Assembly: GCA_963205455.1 (NCBI GenBank)
Contig: CAUJJL010000009.1
Location: forward strand, 1 to 59,867
From: Verrucomicrobiota bacterium
GTDB taxonomy: Bacteria > Verrucomicrobiota > Verrucomicrobiia > Opitutales > Opitutaceae
Reading direction: 5' to 3'
Length of the DNA stretch: 59,867 nucleotides
The notes under the pieces were generated by a model. It did not search any database, was not told where the DNA came from, and worked only from the letters and a program-made list of their open reading frames with translations. Below are positions 1-6,384 of this stretch, one piece after another (positions within the stretch are counted from its first letter, which is position 1; each line of letters begins with the position of its first letter). A program made the translations under genes and the position numbers.

Positions 1-1238
1 GCCTCGGCTGCGAACTCCGGCCAGCGTCTCACCGCTGACGTCACTTCCTCAAGGATCGTCGCTGCGCGTCCGCGTTTCATCAGCGACGACTTTGCGCACG
101 ACTCGAAATCCCCCCTCGTGAAGCCATCCCGCTTCCCGTTCAGGGTCATCTGGTGAGTGCTGGTCCATGCGCCCGAGGGATTGTAGCTGTAAGTGACGTC
201 GAACGCCGGGGCGAGCGACCACTCGCCCTGCTTGTTCATCAGGAAGGCGATGTTCTTGACATGGTCGTCGTGGTTCCGCGCGACCACGTTGAAGACCATC
301 CGGCGGAACTGTTCTTCGACGGCCGCCATCGGCAGCTTGAGCTGGCGGATCGTCAGCAGCGCTTGCTCGTAGGCGTAGGCTCCGGCCTGGTTGAAATCAA
401 AATGGGCCAGCGCGCCCAGCGACTGCATGTGGAGCTTCTCCCCGTGTTTCAGCCGGTCAAAACGGCGCGTCATGAAATGGCGACGACCGTTTTCCTCCAG
501 CAAACGGCACTCGGTCATCGTGATGCCCGCAGCCCTGGCCATCAGATGATAGGCATACTCGATGGCGCCGTAGCCTTTCGGGTCTTCCATTTCCTTGTCC
601 TTGTTCCCGGCCACCCCGTCGAACTTCAGGAGCCAGTATTCGAAGCCCTCGCCCGCCGCGATCTGCCCCGACCGCACTTCGTTCGTCTCCCGGTTCCATG
701 CGATCACTGCCTTTGCCCGGGCGCCGCCGGCGGAAGTGCCCACGCGCAGGATTTCGCGCAACGCCTTCTCCTTTCCCGCCGCATGAAAGTGGCCCCGCAA
801 GTCGCCGCGATGCGTCAACACCTCGCCGGCCAGCCGCACCAACGCGTCCACTTCGATCTTCGCATCCTTGCCGGGCTTCGGTCCCAGCGCCGGCGCAAAC
901 TCCAGCGCCCCCATGCCACGCGAGCCCGTGTAGCAGAGCCGCTCCACCGCGTTGAAACTCTCCGGCGTGCGGCCCTGCGTCGCCAGCCACGCATCGATCA
1001 GCGCATTGCCGAACTTGTCCGGCAGCGAATCCGCCAACAACCCCGGCAGACCATAAAACGTGTTCCGGGGCAGAGCGGGAAACTGATGGACCTGGCCGCT
1101 CAACGGCATCACCAGCGGCGACAGCTCGATCCCGCTGCGCGCGAAATCCGCGTCGTATTGAAACGCCGCGACCTCGCGCCCTTCTTCGAGCGAAACCGCG
1201 CCGATCGTCCGACCCCAAAGCCGCACCTCTGCGATCAT
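1..1238 (-). CDS. hipA: HipA-type serine/threonine kinase toxin, 3' end beyond window
   Basis: The minus-strand reading frame opens with ATG at 1238 and stays open to base 1, giving about 412 residues, so only the last few dozen residues are likely missing. HipA kinases inactivate glutamyl-tRNA synthetase by phosphorylation and cause growth arrest. Visible motifs are the N-terminal HipA block ending GLPGLLADSLPD (about residues 62-75), the gate-loop GTSAGGARAK with Ser169, the ATP-binding Lys205 in LLKFDG, the catalytic loop NHDDHVKN (322-329) and the metal-binding Asp347 in APAFDVT. All expected catalytic residues are present, so the toxin looks active. The start overlaps the hipB stop as ATGA, implying translational coupling. 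No frame break was seen. The substrate in this organism is inferred from the family. Confidence 0.93.
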   Translation of the reverse strand, partial: MIAEVRLWGRTIGAVSLEEGREVAAFQYDADFARSGIELSPLVMPLSGQVHQFPALPRNTFYGLPGLLADSLPDKFGNALIDAWLATQGRTPESFNAVERLCYTGSRGMGALEFAPALGPKPGKDAKIEVDALVRLAGEVLTHRGDLRGHFHAAGKEKALREILRVGTSAGGARAKAVIAWNRETNEVRSGQIAAGEGFEYWLLKFDGVAGNKDKEMEDPKGYGAIEYAYHLMARAAGITMTECRLLEENGRRHFMTRRFDRLKHGEKLHMQSLGALAHFDFNQAGAYAYEQALLTIRQLKLPMAAVEEQFRRMVFNVVARNHDDHVKNIAFLMNKQGEWSLAPAFDVTYSYNPSGAWTSTHQMTLNGKRDGFTRGDFESCAKSSLMKRGRAATILEEVTSAVRRWPEFAAE

Positions 1239-1588
1239 GTCGCGTCACCCCACGCCCATTTTTTCGGCGCAACCGCCGCCGCGTTTTTGCCCGAGGCCCG
1301 CAGGCGTTTCGCGCCCTGCCGCTTCAATTGCTCCATGGGGCTGGCCACCGCCTCCGGAACCAAATGCTCGAAATGCTCCAGCAGGCCGAGCACCCGGCAC
1401 ACCCGCAGAAACCCCGACAACTGCGTTGCCACCGCCCCGGATTCCAGTCGCTCCACCGTCCGCTTGGAAACACCCGCCTGTTCCGCCAGCGCTGCCTGCG
1501 TCAGGTTCCGCCCCAGCCGGGCCCCGGCAAGGCGCGCCCCTAATTCCTCGAGCACACTCTCATCGGTGAGTTGGGCCGTAATTTTCAC
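1235..1588 (-). CDS. hipB: HipB-type antitoxin, XRE-family DNA-binding protein
   Basis: This 117-residue protein carries a Cro/C1-type helix-turn-helix at about residues 18-72 (NLTQAALAEQAGVSKRTVERLESG), followed by a basic, alanine-rich tail. It should neutralise HipA and repress the operon. The start is GTG at 1588; no upstream ATG is in frame and no Shine-Dalgarno is visible. The first of four operator-like palindromes lies only 3 bp upstream of the start codon. The stop overlaps the hipA start (ATGA), the usual antitoxin-first order. It is longer than E. coli HipB (88 residues), with an extended C-terminus. Confidence 0.9.
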   Translation of the reverse strand: MKITAQLTDESVLEELGARLAGARLGRNLTQAALAEQAGVSKRTVERLESGAVATQLSGFLRVCRVLGLLEHFEHLVPEAVASPMEQLKRQGAKRLRASGKNAAAVAPKKWAWGDAT

Positions 1589-1591
1589 AAT

Positions 1592-1714
1592 TCGGCAAAT
1601 ATGCCGATTTAGAATATTTATACAACATTATTCGTCATAAATGACGAGTTATTGTTTGTCGTCGTTAGTGGCGAATTGTGTCCAAATGATGGTTATATTC
1701 GTCATTTGAGGCGA
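1592..1714 (-). promoter_or_regulatory. Four HipB-operator-like palindromes upstream of hipBA
   Basis: Four 16-bp dyads of pattern TCGNC-N6-GNCGA lie at 1592-1607, 1632-1647, 1659-1674 and 1699-1714. Start-to-start spacings are 40, 27 and 40 bp. Sites 1 and 2 are perfect in their arms; sites 3 and 4 share TCGTC...GGCGA. An AT-rich stretch between sites 1 and 2, with TATAAA/TATTCT-like hexamers on the minus strand, could be the -10 region. The repetition and symmetry fit cooperative binding by HipB dimers. Binding itself is inferred. Confidence 0.7.
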
Positions 1715-1784
1715 AATGATGCAAGAAACTCGGAGCCTTCTGCGGGGTCGGTGGCCCGGGCCGGAAGGCATGGTTTCACGGATC

Positions 1785-2624
1785 CTATGACTGGTTGGAC
1801 AGCCACACCGACGTTTCTGGGTGGGCATTCCAAGCCGACAGCAGCACCCCGGCGAAGCATTGCGCCTCCTCCTTGCTGCCGGGGCTGTAGCTGCCGGGGA
1901 GGTTCTTGGGTAGTTTCCGTTGACCCTTCAAATAGGCCTCCATGTGCGCATTCTGTTTCCGCGCTACCGCCAGTGCGTTTGCGGCCCCAACCTCATCCTT
2001 CGACAACAGCCGTTCCAGTACCCGGCCCCAGGCAAAAACCACGTTCCACTGGCAGTCATCCTTGTAGCGTTCCATCAGTGAGCGTGCCTCATCCAGCCGG
2101 CCCTGCGTCAGCAGAACGGGCAGCAGGTCGTAGCGCACGCCTTGGTTATCATTCTCATTCAAGGTCAGCATCTCCGCATATTCGGCGGCGGCCTCATCCA
2201 GCCGCCCGGCCTTGCGCAATGCCGACGCCAGGCGTTCTCGCGCCCGCATGTAGGGCCGGGTCTCGATGAACCCCCAGAAATGCGGCACCAGTTCCTTAAA
2301 CGCCTCTTTCCCCAGCCGTTTCGCTCCGGCGGCCACGACACCCCGAAGCGCCTCAATGAGTTCCGTGCTGTCCAGGTCCGCTGCCTCTGCCACGATCAGC
2401 AGCGCGTCCACGTTTTCCGGGTCCAGTTCCAGCGCCTGTCGCACCAGCCGCAGCCGCCGCTCCCAGGTGGATGCCTCCATGGCGTCATAGACCAAATCCT
2501 GTGCTCGCGCCTCGTCGTTGCGCTTGTTCGGGCCGAAGCCGCCCAGGGCGCGCTCCATCATGGCGCGCAGCGCGGCGGGGTTGAAAGGAGGCTCTGAGTC
2601 GGAGTTTTTTCTTGGTTTGGGCAT
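1785..2624 (-). CDS. Tetratricopeptide-repeat protein of unknown role
   Basis: The likely start is the ATG at 2624 (MPKPRKNSDSEPP), giving 279 residues; the open frame extends upstream but that part overlaps degraded DNA. The protein is soluble, with no signal peptide. A helical TPR/ST7-like region spans about residues 40-220, including RLVRQALELDPENVDALL and RERLASALRKAGRLDEAAA. TPR scaffolds mediate protein-protein contacts, and no catalytic motif is visible. It starts 5 bp after the end of a degenerate hsdR/hsdS reading frame and may be co-transcribed with fic. Similar TPR proteins occur in restriction-modification and toxin islands, so an accessory role is possible, but its function is unknown. 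Confidence 0.75.
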   Translation of the reverse strand: MPKPRKNSDSEPPFNPAALRAMMERALGGFGPNKRNDEARAQDLVYDAMEASTWERRLRLVRQALELDPENVDALLIVAEAADLDSTELIEALRGVVAAGAKRLGKEAFKELVPHFWGFIETRPYMRARERLASALRKAGRLDEAAAEYAEMLTLNENDNQGVRYDLLPVLLTQGRLDEARSLMERYKDDCQWNVVFAWGRVLERLLSKDEVGAANALAVARKQNAHMEAYLKGQRKLPKNLPGSYSPGSKEEAQCFAGVLLSAWNAHPETSVWLSNQS

Positions 2625-2628
2625 GGCG

Positions 2629-3036
2629 CTATTTTGTGGCTGATATCTTTGAACTGTCGACGGCGTTCGTCTTGGCCGTGTGGCCTTGCAGGGGCGCCCT
2701 GGATTCTCCGGACAGAATGGACCCGATGAGCGCCGCCCCCACCGCCAACTCACCGCCCAGCAGCTTCGGCGACAGCGTGTCGCTCAGGGCGGGGAGGGTG
2801 CGGGGATTGGGGGATGGCGGGGTGCAACTGCCGCAAGGCCTCGCGCGTCTCCTTCTCCCTGTGGGAGAAGGCTGGGATGAGGGTTCGAGCAGCGCGAGAT
2901 TGCACCACTTCGCCGCAAGACTCCCTCTCCCCGTGGCAGAGGGGCGGGGTGAGGGCTTCTGTCCCAAGGCAGGAGTAGCCCAGCTCCCAAACCACGTCAG
3001 GGCGGCGTCTTCGACGATGGATTCGGTGAGGGTCAT
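2629..3036 (-). pseudogene. hsdR'-'hsdS chimeric remnant, copy A
   Basis: The frame starts with MTLTESIVEDAALTWFG, the N-terminus of type I restriction HsdR. It then shifts frame because one G is missing after TGGTTTGG (expected WFGELGY), and passes through two REP-like repeats. After a stretch matching HsdR REALRQLHPAI it runs into the HsdS C-terminus (TLPALSDTLSPKLLGGELAV). The middle of hsdR and most of hsdS are absent. It overlaps the fic 3' end by 4 bp and ends 5 bp before the TPR gene. A closely similar chimera (copy B) lies on the other side of fic. It is not expected to make a functional protein. Confidence 0.75.
2851..2955. repeat. Two REP-like palindromic repeats inside the hsdR remnant
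   Basis: Two direct copies, 2851-2883 and 2922-2955, follow the plan CCYTCTCCC-GTGG-GAGAAGG followed by GGGRTGAGGG. Each has an internal hairpin. This type of repeat is widespread in GC-rich bacterial genomes and normally sits between genes, so its presence inside the former hsdR frame supports the pseudogene reading. Confidence 0.6.
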
Positions 3037-4379
3037 GTGCCTGCCTCCTTCTCCAGCTTCAGCAGTCGCGCCGCTAAATCCGCCGGAGCGACAAAGAGCA
3101 TCTGTTTGCCTTTCTTGCGCTTCTTCAGGACGCCGCGCTCGCCGAGGTTCAGCAGGTCTGTGCGTGCGGTTTGATACACCACGTTGTGACTCTTTTGGTG
3201 GCTGGCAAAAGTGTAGCGCTGCCCGGGATGTTTGAGCGCGTGCCTGATGATCTCCACCTGCCGATGATTGAACAAATCCAGCACCCGCATGTGCGATTCC
3301 ACATCCTTCAGCTCCGCCGTCTTCCTTTCAATGTAGGCGTGCAGCTCCCGAACGGCCCGCCGGATCACCTGGGTCTGCGCGATGATGAAATACGTCAGAT
3401 CGTTGTCATCCGTCTCCGTGTAGAGAAAGGAACGCCCATACTTGCCCGGGGCTTTGCGGAGGATGTTGGAAATCGAGATGAACTCAAAGAGCCAGTAGCC
3501 GCTGTGCAGCATTGCCCAGTAAAACAGTGCCCGCGCCGTGCGTCCGTTCCCATCCACAAACGGATGATCATAGGCCAGCCAGAAGTGTAGGATGATCGCC
3601 CGCACCGCCGGATGCACGAAGTAGTCCGGTGTCTCGCCATTGGCGAAAGCGCACATCGCCGCCATCCGTTCCGTTAGTTCCTCCGCAGGCGGCGGGTCGT
3701 GATACACCTGCCCGTAGTCATCGCCCACCAGGCGCTTTTCATCCGCGCGGCGGAAGCGTCCCGCCGCTGTTGGATCATCCAGCGTCTTCTCCGTGACCAG
3801 CCGGTGAATCTGGAACACCAGCTCAGGCGACAGTGCCGACGCCTTCAGCGCCCGGATGCGCTGCATGGTCGCGTAGTTGTTCAGGATCATCTGCTCGCTG
3901 TTGTCGCGCGGTTTGCGCCCGGTGCGGATCATTTCCTTCGCCACCTTGCGCGTCGTGACCGCCCCTTCGAGCTGGCTGGAGGTGATCGCCTCCTCCATCA
4001 GCGAACTCACCAGATACCGGTCGCGCGTCTGGGGATTCGTGATTGGCTCCGGGATGCTCACCAACCCGCCCGCACCGAGATCAATCTGGTGCAGCTCCTC
4101 CATCACCAGCTCCGTCACGGCGAACTGGAACGGCCTCCGCGCGGTGTCCGTCAGCGAGATCGGCTTCAGCGCATCCATCCGGGAAAGTTTCTGCACCAGC
4201 CACCATTCCCGGTGATTCATCCCCTCGGGCGGCGAGTAGCGACGCAGCTTGTCCCAGTGCAGGTAGTGCCGTTGCGTCTTTGCCTGCCGCATCAGCGAAA
4301 AGAGGCGCATCATCCGCTCCGGCTGCTTCACTTCAGCCACCAGATCATTCAGTTTTGGCGGTGTTTGCGGTATGCGCAT
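3033..4379 (-). CDS. Fic-domain protein (AMP-transferase type) with C-terminal winged helix
   Basis: This 448-residue protein has the Fic active-site motif HPFVDGNGR (residues 272-280) intact, so AMP or another nucleotide monophosphate could be transferred to a target hydroxyl. An N-terminal inhibitory motif SSQLEG (134-139, Glu138) fits the (S/T)xxxE(G/N) rule of self-inhibited class II Fic proteins. The last about 80 residues (HRQVEIIRHALKHPG through VLKKRKKGKQMLFV) look like a winged helix that could bind DNA. The start ATG at 4379 has AGGA 6 nt upstream, one of the few clear Shine-Dalgarno sites here. A perfect 11-bp inverted repeat lies just upstream. Fic genes are common passengers in type I restriction loci, and this one lies between two hsd remnants. 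The target is unknown. Confidence 0.92.
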   Translation of the reverse strand: MRIPQTPPKLNDLVAEVKQPERMMRLFSLMRQAKTQRHYLHWDKLRRYSPPEGMNHREWWLVQKLSRMDALKPISLTDTARRPFQFAVTELVMEELHQIDLGAGGLVSIPEPITNPQTRDRYLVSSLMEEAITSSQLEGAVTTRKVAKEMIRTGRKPRDNSEQMILNNYATMQRIRALKASALSPELVFQIHRLVTEKTLDDPTAAGRFRRADEKRLVGDDYGQVYHDPPPAEELTERMAAMCAFANGETPDYFVHPAVRAIILHFWLAYDHPFVDGNGRTARALFYWAMLHSGYWLFEFISISNILRKAPGKYGRSFLYTETDDNDLTYFIIAQTQVIRRAVRELHAYIERKTAELKDVESHMRVLDLFNHRQVEIIRHALKHPGQRYTFASHQKSHNVVYQTARTDLLNLGERGVLKKRKKGKQMLFVAPADLAARLLKLEKEAGT

Positions 4380-4397
4380 CGGTTTCCTGTCAGTTTG

Positions 4398-4422
4398 CTA
4401 CTAATTTGTTTCAAATTAGTAG
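4398..4422 (-). promoter_or_regulatory. Perfect 11-bp inverted repeat in the fic leader
   Basis: The arms CTACTAATTTG (4398-4408) and CAAATTAGTAG (4412-4422) are perfectly complementary, with a 3-nt spacer, 18 bp upstream of the fic start. The site is AT-rich in GC-rich surroundings and has no T-run, so a protein-binding operator fits better than a terminator. An mRNA hairpin just before the ribosome site is an alternative. Confidence 0.65.
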
Positions 4423-4457
4423 TTCAGACCAAATAGGCAACTGGAAACTAAAACGTT

Positions 4458-4747
4458 TCACATTTGTAGTTCGAGGTCCGCCACGCTCAACTCCCCGCTC
4501 AGCAGCTTCGGCAGCAGCGTGTCGCGCAGGGTGGCGAGGGAGCGGGATTGGGAGATGGCGGGGTGCAACTGCCGCAAGGGCTCGCGCAGCCGCCCCGCGA
4601 GCACGACCTCGCCAAACGAATCCCGCTCCGCCGCCGCTCCGCCGCCGCTTCGCCCGGAGCCATCTGCGGCCCGCGCTGGCAGCAGTAGCCTAGCTTGCCA
4701 AACCAGCCCAAGGCGGCGTCTTCGACGGTGGATTCTGTGAGGTTCAT
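4458..4747 (-). pseudogene. hsdR'-'hsdS chimeric remnant, copy B
   Basis: It starts at ATG 4747 with MNLTESTVEDAALGWFG and continues as HsdR (KLGYCCQRGPQMAPGEAAAE). A frameshift occurs at a GGCGGCGGAGC duplication. In the next frame it reads DSFGEVVLAGRLREPLRQ then LHPAI, and passes directly into the HsdS C-terminus SRSLATLRDTLLPKLLSGEL, stopping at 4458. The start overlaps the hsdS fragment stop (ATGA), as in intact hsd operons. It has the same HsdR-to-HsdS junction as copy A, with long stretches of near-identical DNA around it. No functional subunit is encoded. Confidence 0.75.
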
Positions 4748-5058
4748 TGGTTCACGCGGAGGCACGGAGACGCGGAAGCTTGGAGGTTGTTGACGATGCG
4801 ATGCAACCCTACCTTGAGCGTCGCGGCTCCAGTCGCTATAAACGCAATCGGCGTCTGGCGAGTGCGCAGGTTTTCACCGTCTTCACCGATCAGCAGATAC
4901 TCCCCGTCGAAAAGGAAGCCATCGACACGATCCACGATGCCCGATGCGCCGTAGTATGGATATGGCCCGGGCTTGCGCTCGATTTCCTTCACTGGAACGC
5001 GCCGACCGTCGAAGTCCTCGGTGAGTTCACCGAGCGGAACGAGAGGCCACTCGTTCAT
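4744..5058 (-). pseudogene. Type I restriction specificity subunit HsdS, N-terminal fragment
   Basis: The 104-residue frame matches the start of an HsdS target-recognition domain: WPLVPLGELTEDFDGRRVPV, PYPYYGASGIVD and LLIGEDGENL. After about residue 77 the similarity stops; the tail (NNLQASASPCLRVNQ) reads through a CTCCGCGTCTCCGTG-like low-complexity repeat. Intact HsdS proteins are about 400 residues. A good ribosome site (GGAGG) precedes the ATG at 5058. Half of one recognition domain remains and no hsdM is nearby, so the system is dead within this window. Confidence 0.8.
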
Positions 5059-5077
5059 TCGCCGCCTCCCTCCTTAG

Positions 5078-5122
5078 CCCCAAAGGGGCGAAAAATACCA
5101 GCCCAGGGCAACGCCCTGGGTG
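5078..5122. repeat. Tandem hairpin repeat element
   Basis: It contains CCCC-AAA-GGGG followed by an 8-bp perfect stem CCCAGGGC (5102-5109) / GCCCTGGG (5113-5120) with a 3-nt loop. Such paired short hairpins are typical of dispersed intergenic repeats. They sit just upstream of the hsdS fragment on the minus strand. Confidence 0.45.
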
Positions 5123-5180
5123 CGATCGCCCAATGCATTCCAAGCCCTGAAAGGGTGGAACATGGGCGGCGTCGAGGTTT

Positions 5181-5226
5181 AAGGGACGAAAGGGGAGGAA
5201 GCGACGCAAGGGACGCAAGAGACAGA
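5181..5226 (+). repeat. Short-period GGGACGCAA repeat, left copy
   Basis: A run of units resembling AAGGGACG/GGGACGCAAG lies just downstream of the four-helix-bundle gene. A related run in the same orientation is at 5861-5892, so the two bracket the conserved part of that gene. Confidence 0.4.
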
Positions 5227-5277
5227 GGCGACGAAGGGGTGCGGCAGGCTCTGGGCTCTGGAGTCCTTGGGGTCGTT

Positions 5278-5950
5278 TCAGGTGCCATGGGGGCCTCCTC
5301 GTTGTTGTCGGGCTCGGGCGGCGAGGCGGGCGCGGGTCATGCGCTCGCGCAGTCCGCCCTCCTTGAGAAAGTCCTGTTCGAGACGGCGGAGTTGTTGGTC
5401 GAGCAGGTAGGTGGTCACTTTGATGAGTCCAGCAATGACATTGCCGCAGATGGCCGGGTCGGGATGTTCGACGCCCTTCCTGAAGGTCTCGTAATTTGCG
5501 CCGGGGGGTGCGGTTGAGGCGACGAAGGCGCTGGGCGTAGGGGTGCGTGGGTGCCCATTCCTCGAAGCCTCGGTTGCGCATGAAGTCGCGATAGTCCTCC
5601 AGCAGTTCTTCGAGGCTGGCTCGAGCGACGTTGGTCAGCTTGATTTCTGTTTCCTTGGAGGTGCCGCTGGATTGGCTGCCTTCGAGGATGTTCTGTTTGC
5701 CGGAGCGGGCAGCCTGCACCATCTGGTCGTGGGTGCGGCTACGCTTGTCTATGAAACGGTCGCAGAAGCGGAGGGTGGCGTCATAAACCACGAGCGCCTT
5801 TTGGTAGGAGAGAAGGTCCTGGTAGCCGCCATGGGGCGGGATGAAACCTTCCGCTGCTGGAAGGGACGGGAGGGACGCATGGGACACAAGAGTGCCTTCG
5901 TCCCTTGGAGTCCTTTTTGTCCCTCTGTGTTTGTCGTCAGGCATGGCCAA
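5278..5950 (-). pseudogene. Four-helix-bundle suffix-domain (S23-like) protein, frameshifted
   Basis: Residues from about 40 form the S23/IVP-like four-helix bundle (DLLSYQKALVVYDATLRFCD, RTHDQMVQAARSGKQNILEG, LTNVARASLEELLEDYRDF). The original frame leaves homology after LRRLNRTP. In another frame the C-terminal suffix domain continues: GANYETFRKGVEHPD, then AGLIKVTTYLLDQQLRRLEQ, stopping at 5278-5280. The switch coincides with a six-base G run at 5503-5508, so a one-base indel, real or a sequencing error, explains it. Without correction a 307-residue nonsense-tailed product ending at 5027 would be made. Proteins of this family often accompany type I restriction genes, as here. They have no known enzymatic activity. 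The start may be ATG 5950 or 5944. Confidence 0.75.
5861..5892 (+). repeat. Short-period GGGACGCAA repeat, right copy
   Basis: It resembles the run at 5181-5226 in sequence and orientation and lies within the N-terminal codons of the four-helix-bundle gene (residues about 20-30, low-complexity SHASLPSLP), before the conserved domain. Confidence 0.4.
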
Positions 5951-6358
5951 GGCCTTTCAGGTTTTGCCGGAAGGCAGTTTCCAGCCTCGCGGACTCCGCG
6001 GTGGAGTGAACGGGTTTGGCGGAGCGGGAACGGGCCATGGGAAAGACTAACAGGGACGAGCGTCTGTCGCGGGAGGCGGCGCGGGCTGTCGAAACGGGAC
6101 GAGGCGCTCAAGGTTGGGCATGGGAGAGAGGTGGGTGAACCCGTTCCCAGCTAGGGGCGTCCGGAAGTTCGAAGCCGAGATTGCGCAGGTGATTTGACCG
6201 TGCGAGCCGAAAACCCACACCGCGCTGCTTCAGGATCCCGCTATTGGCGACGGGATCGGGGGCATTTGCGCCCGTGCTTTGGAGAATCTGGGATTCTCAG
6301 GCGCGGACTAACTGGGAGGAATGGGCCTGAGATCCTACGGCGCCCTTTGGCGAAAGAT
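5951..6358. other. Gene-free stretch between the defence island and the TonB receptor operon
   Basis: No coding frame with recognisable features and no tRNA-like fold was found. A 7-bp inverted repeat GATCCCG...CGGGATC lies near 6235-6260 with no T-run. It marks the border between the restriction-remnant island and the sugar operon. Confidence 0.5.
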
Positions 6359-6376
6359 TGACGGCCATAGCCGTCA
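6359..6376 (-). terminator. Hairpin after the TonB receptor gene
   Basis: On the minus strand, TGACGGC-TATG-GCCGTCA forms a perfect 7-bp stem 8 bp past the receptor stop codon. It is followed by AATCTTTC, a weak U-tract. Its position at the 3' end of the operon supports a terminator or mRNA-end structure. Confidence 0.5.
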
Positions 6377-6384
6377 GGAAGCTG

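Noticed and set aside
153..1640. 495-residue plus-strand open frame
   Set aside because: It is antisense to hipBA. Its arginine/histidine-rich composition is typical of GC-rich shadow frames, and the minus-strand frame has all HipA motifs.
5078..5235. Possible CRISPR array from repeated GGGACGCAA units
   Set aside because: Units are short, irregular and without spacers of constant length, and no cas gene is present.
4747..5517. 256-residue plus-strand open frame
   Set aside because: It runs antisense through the hsdS fragment, repeats and the four-helix gene, and has no recognisable motif.
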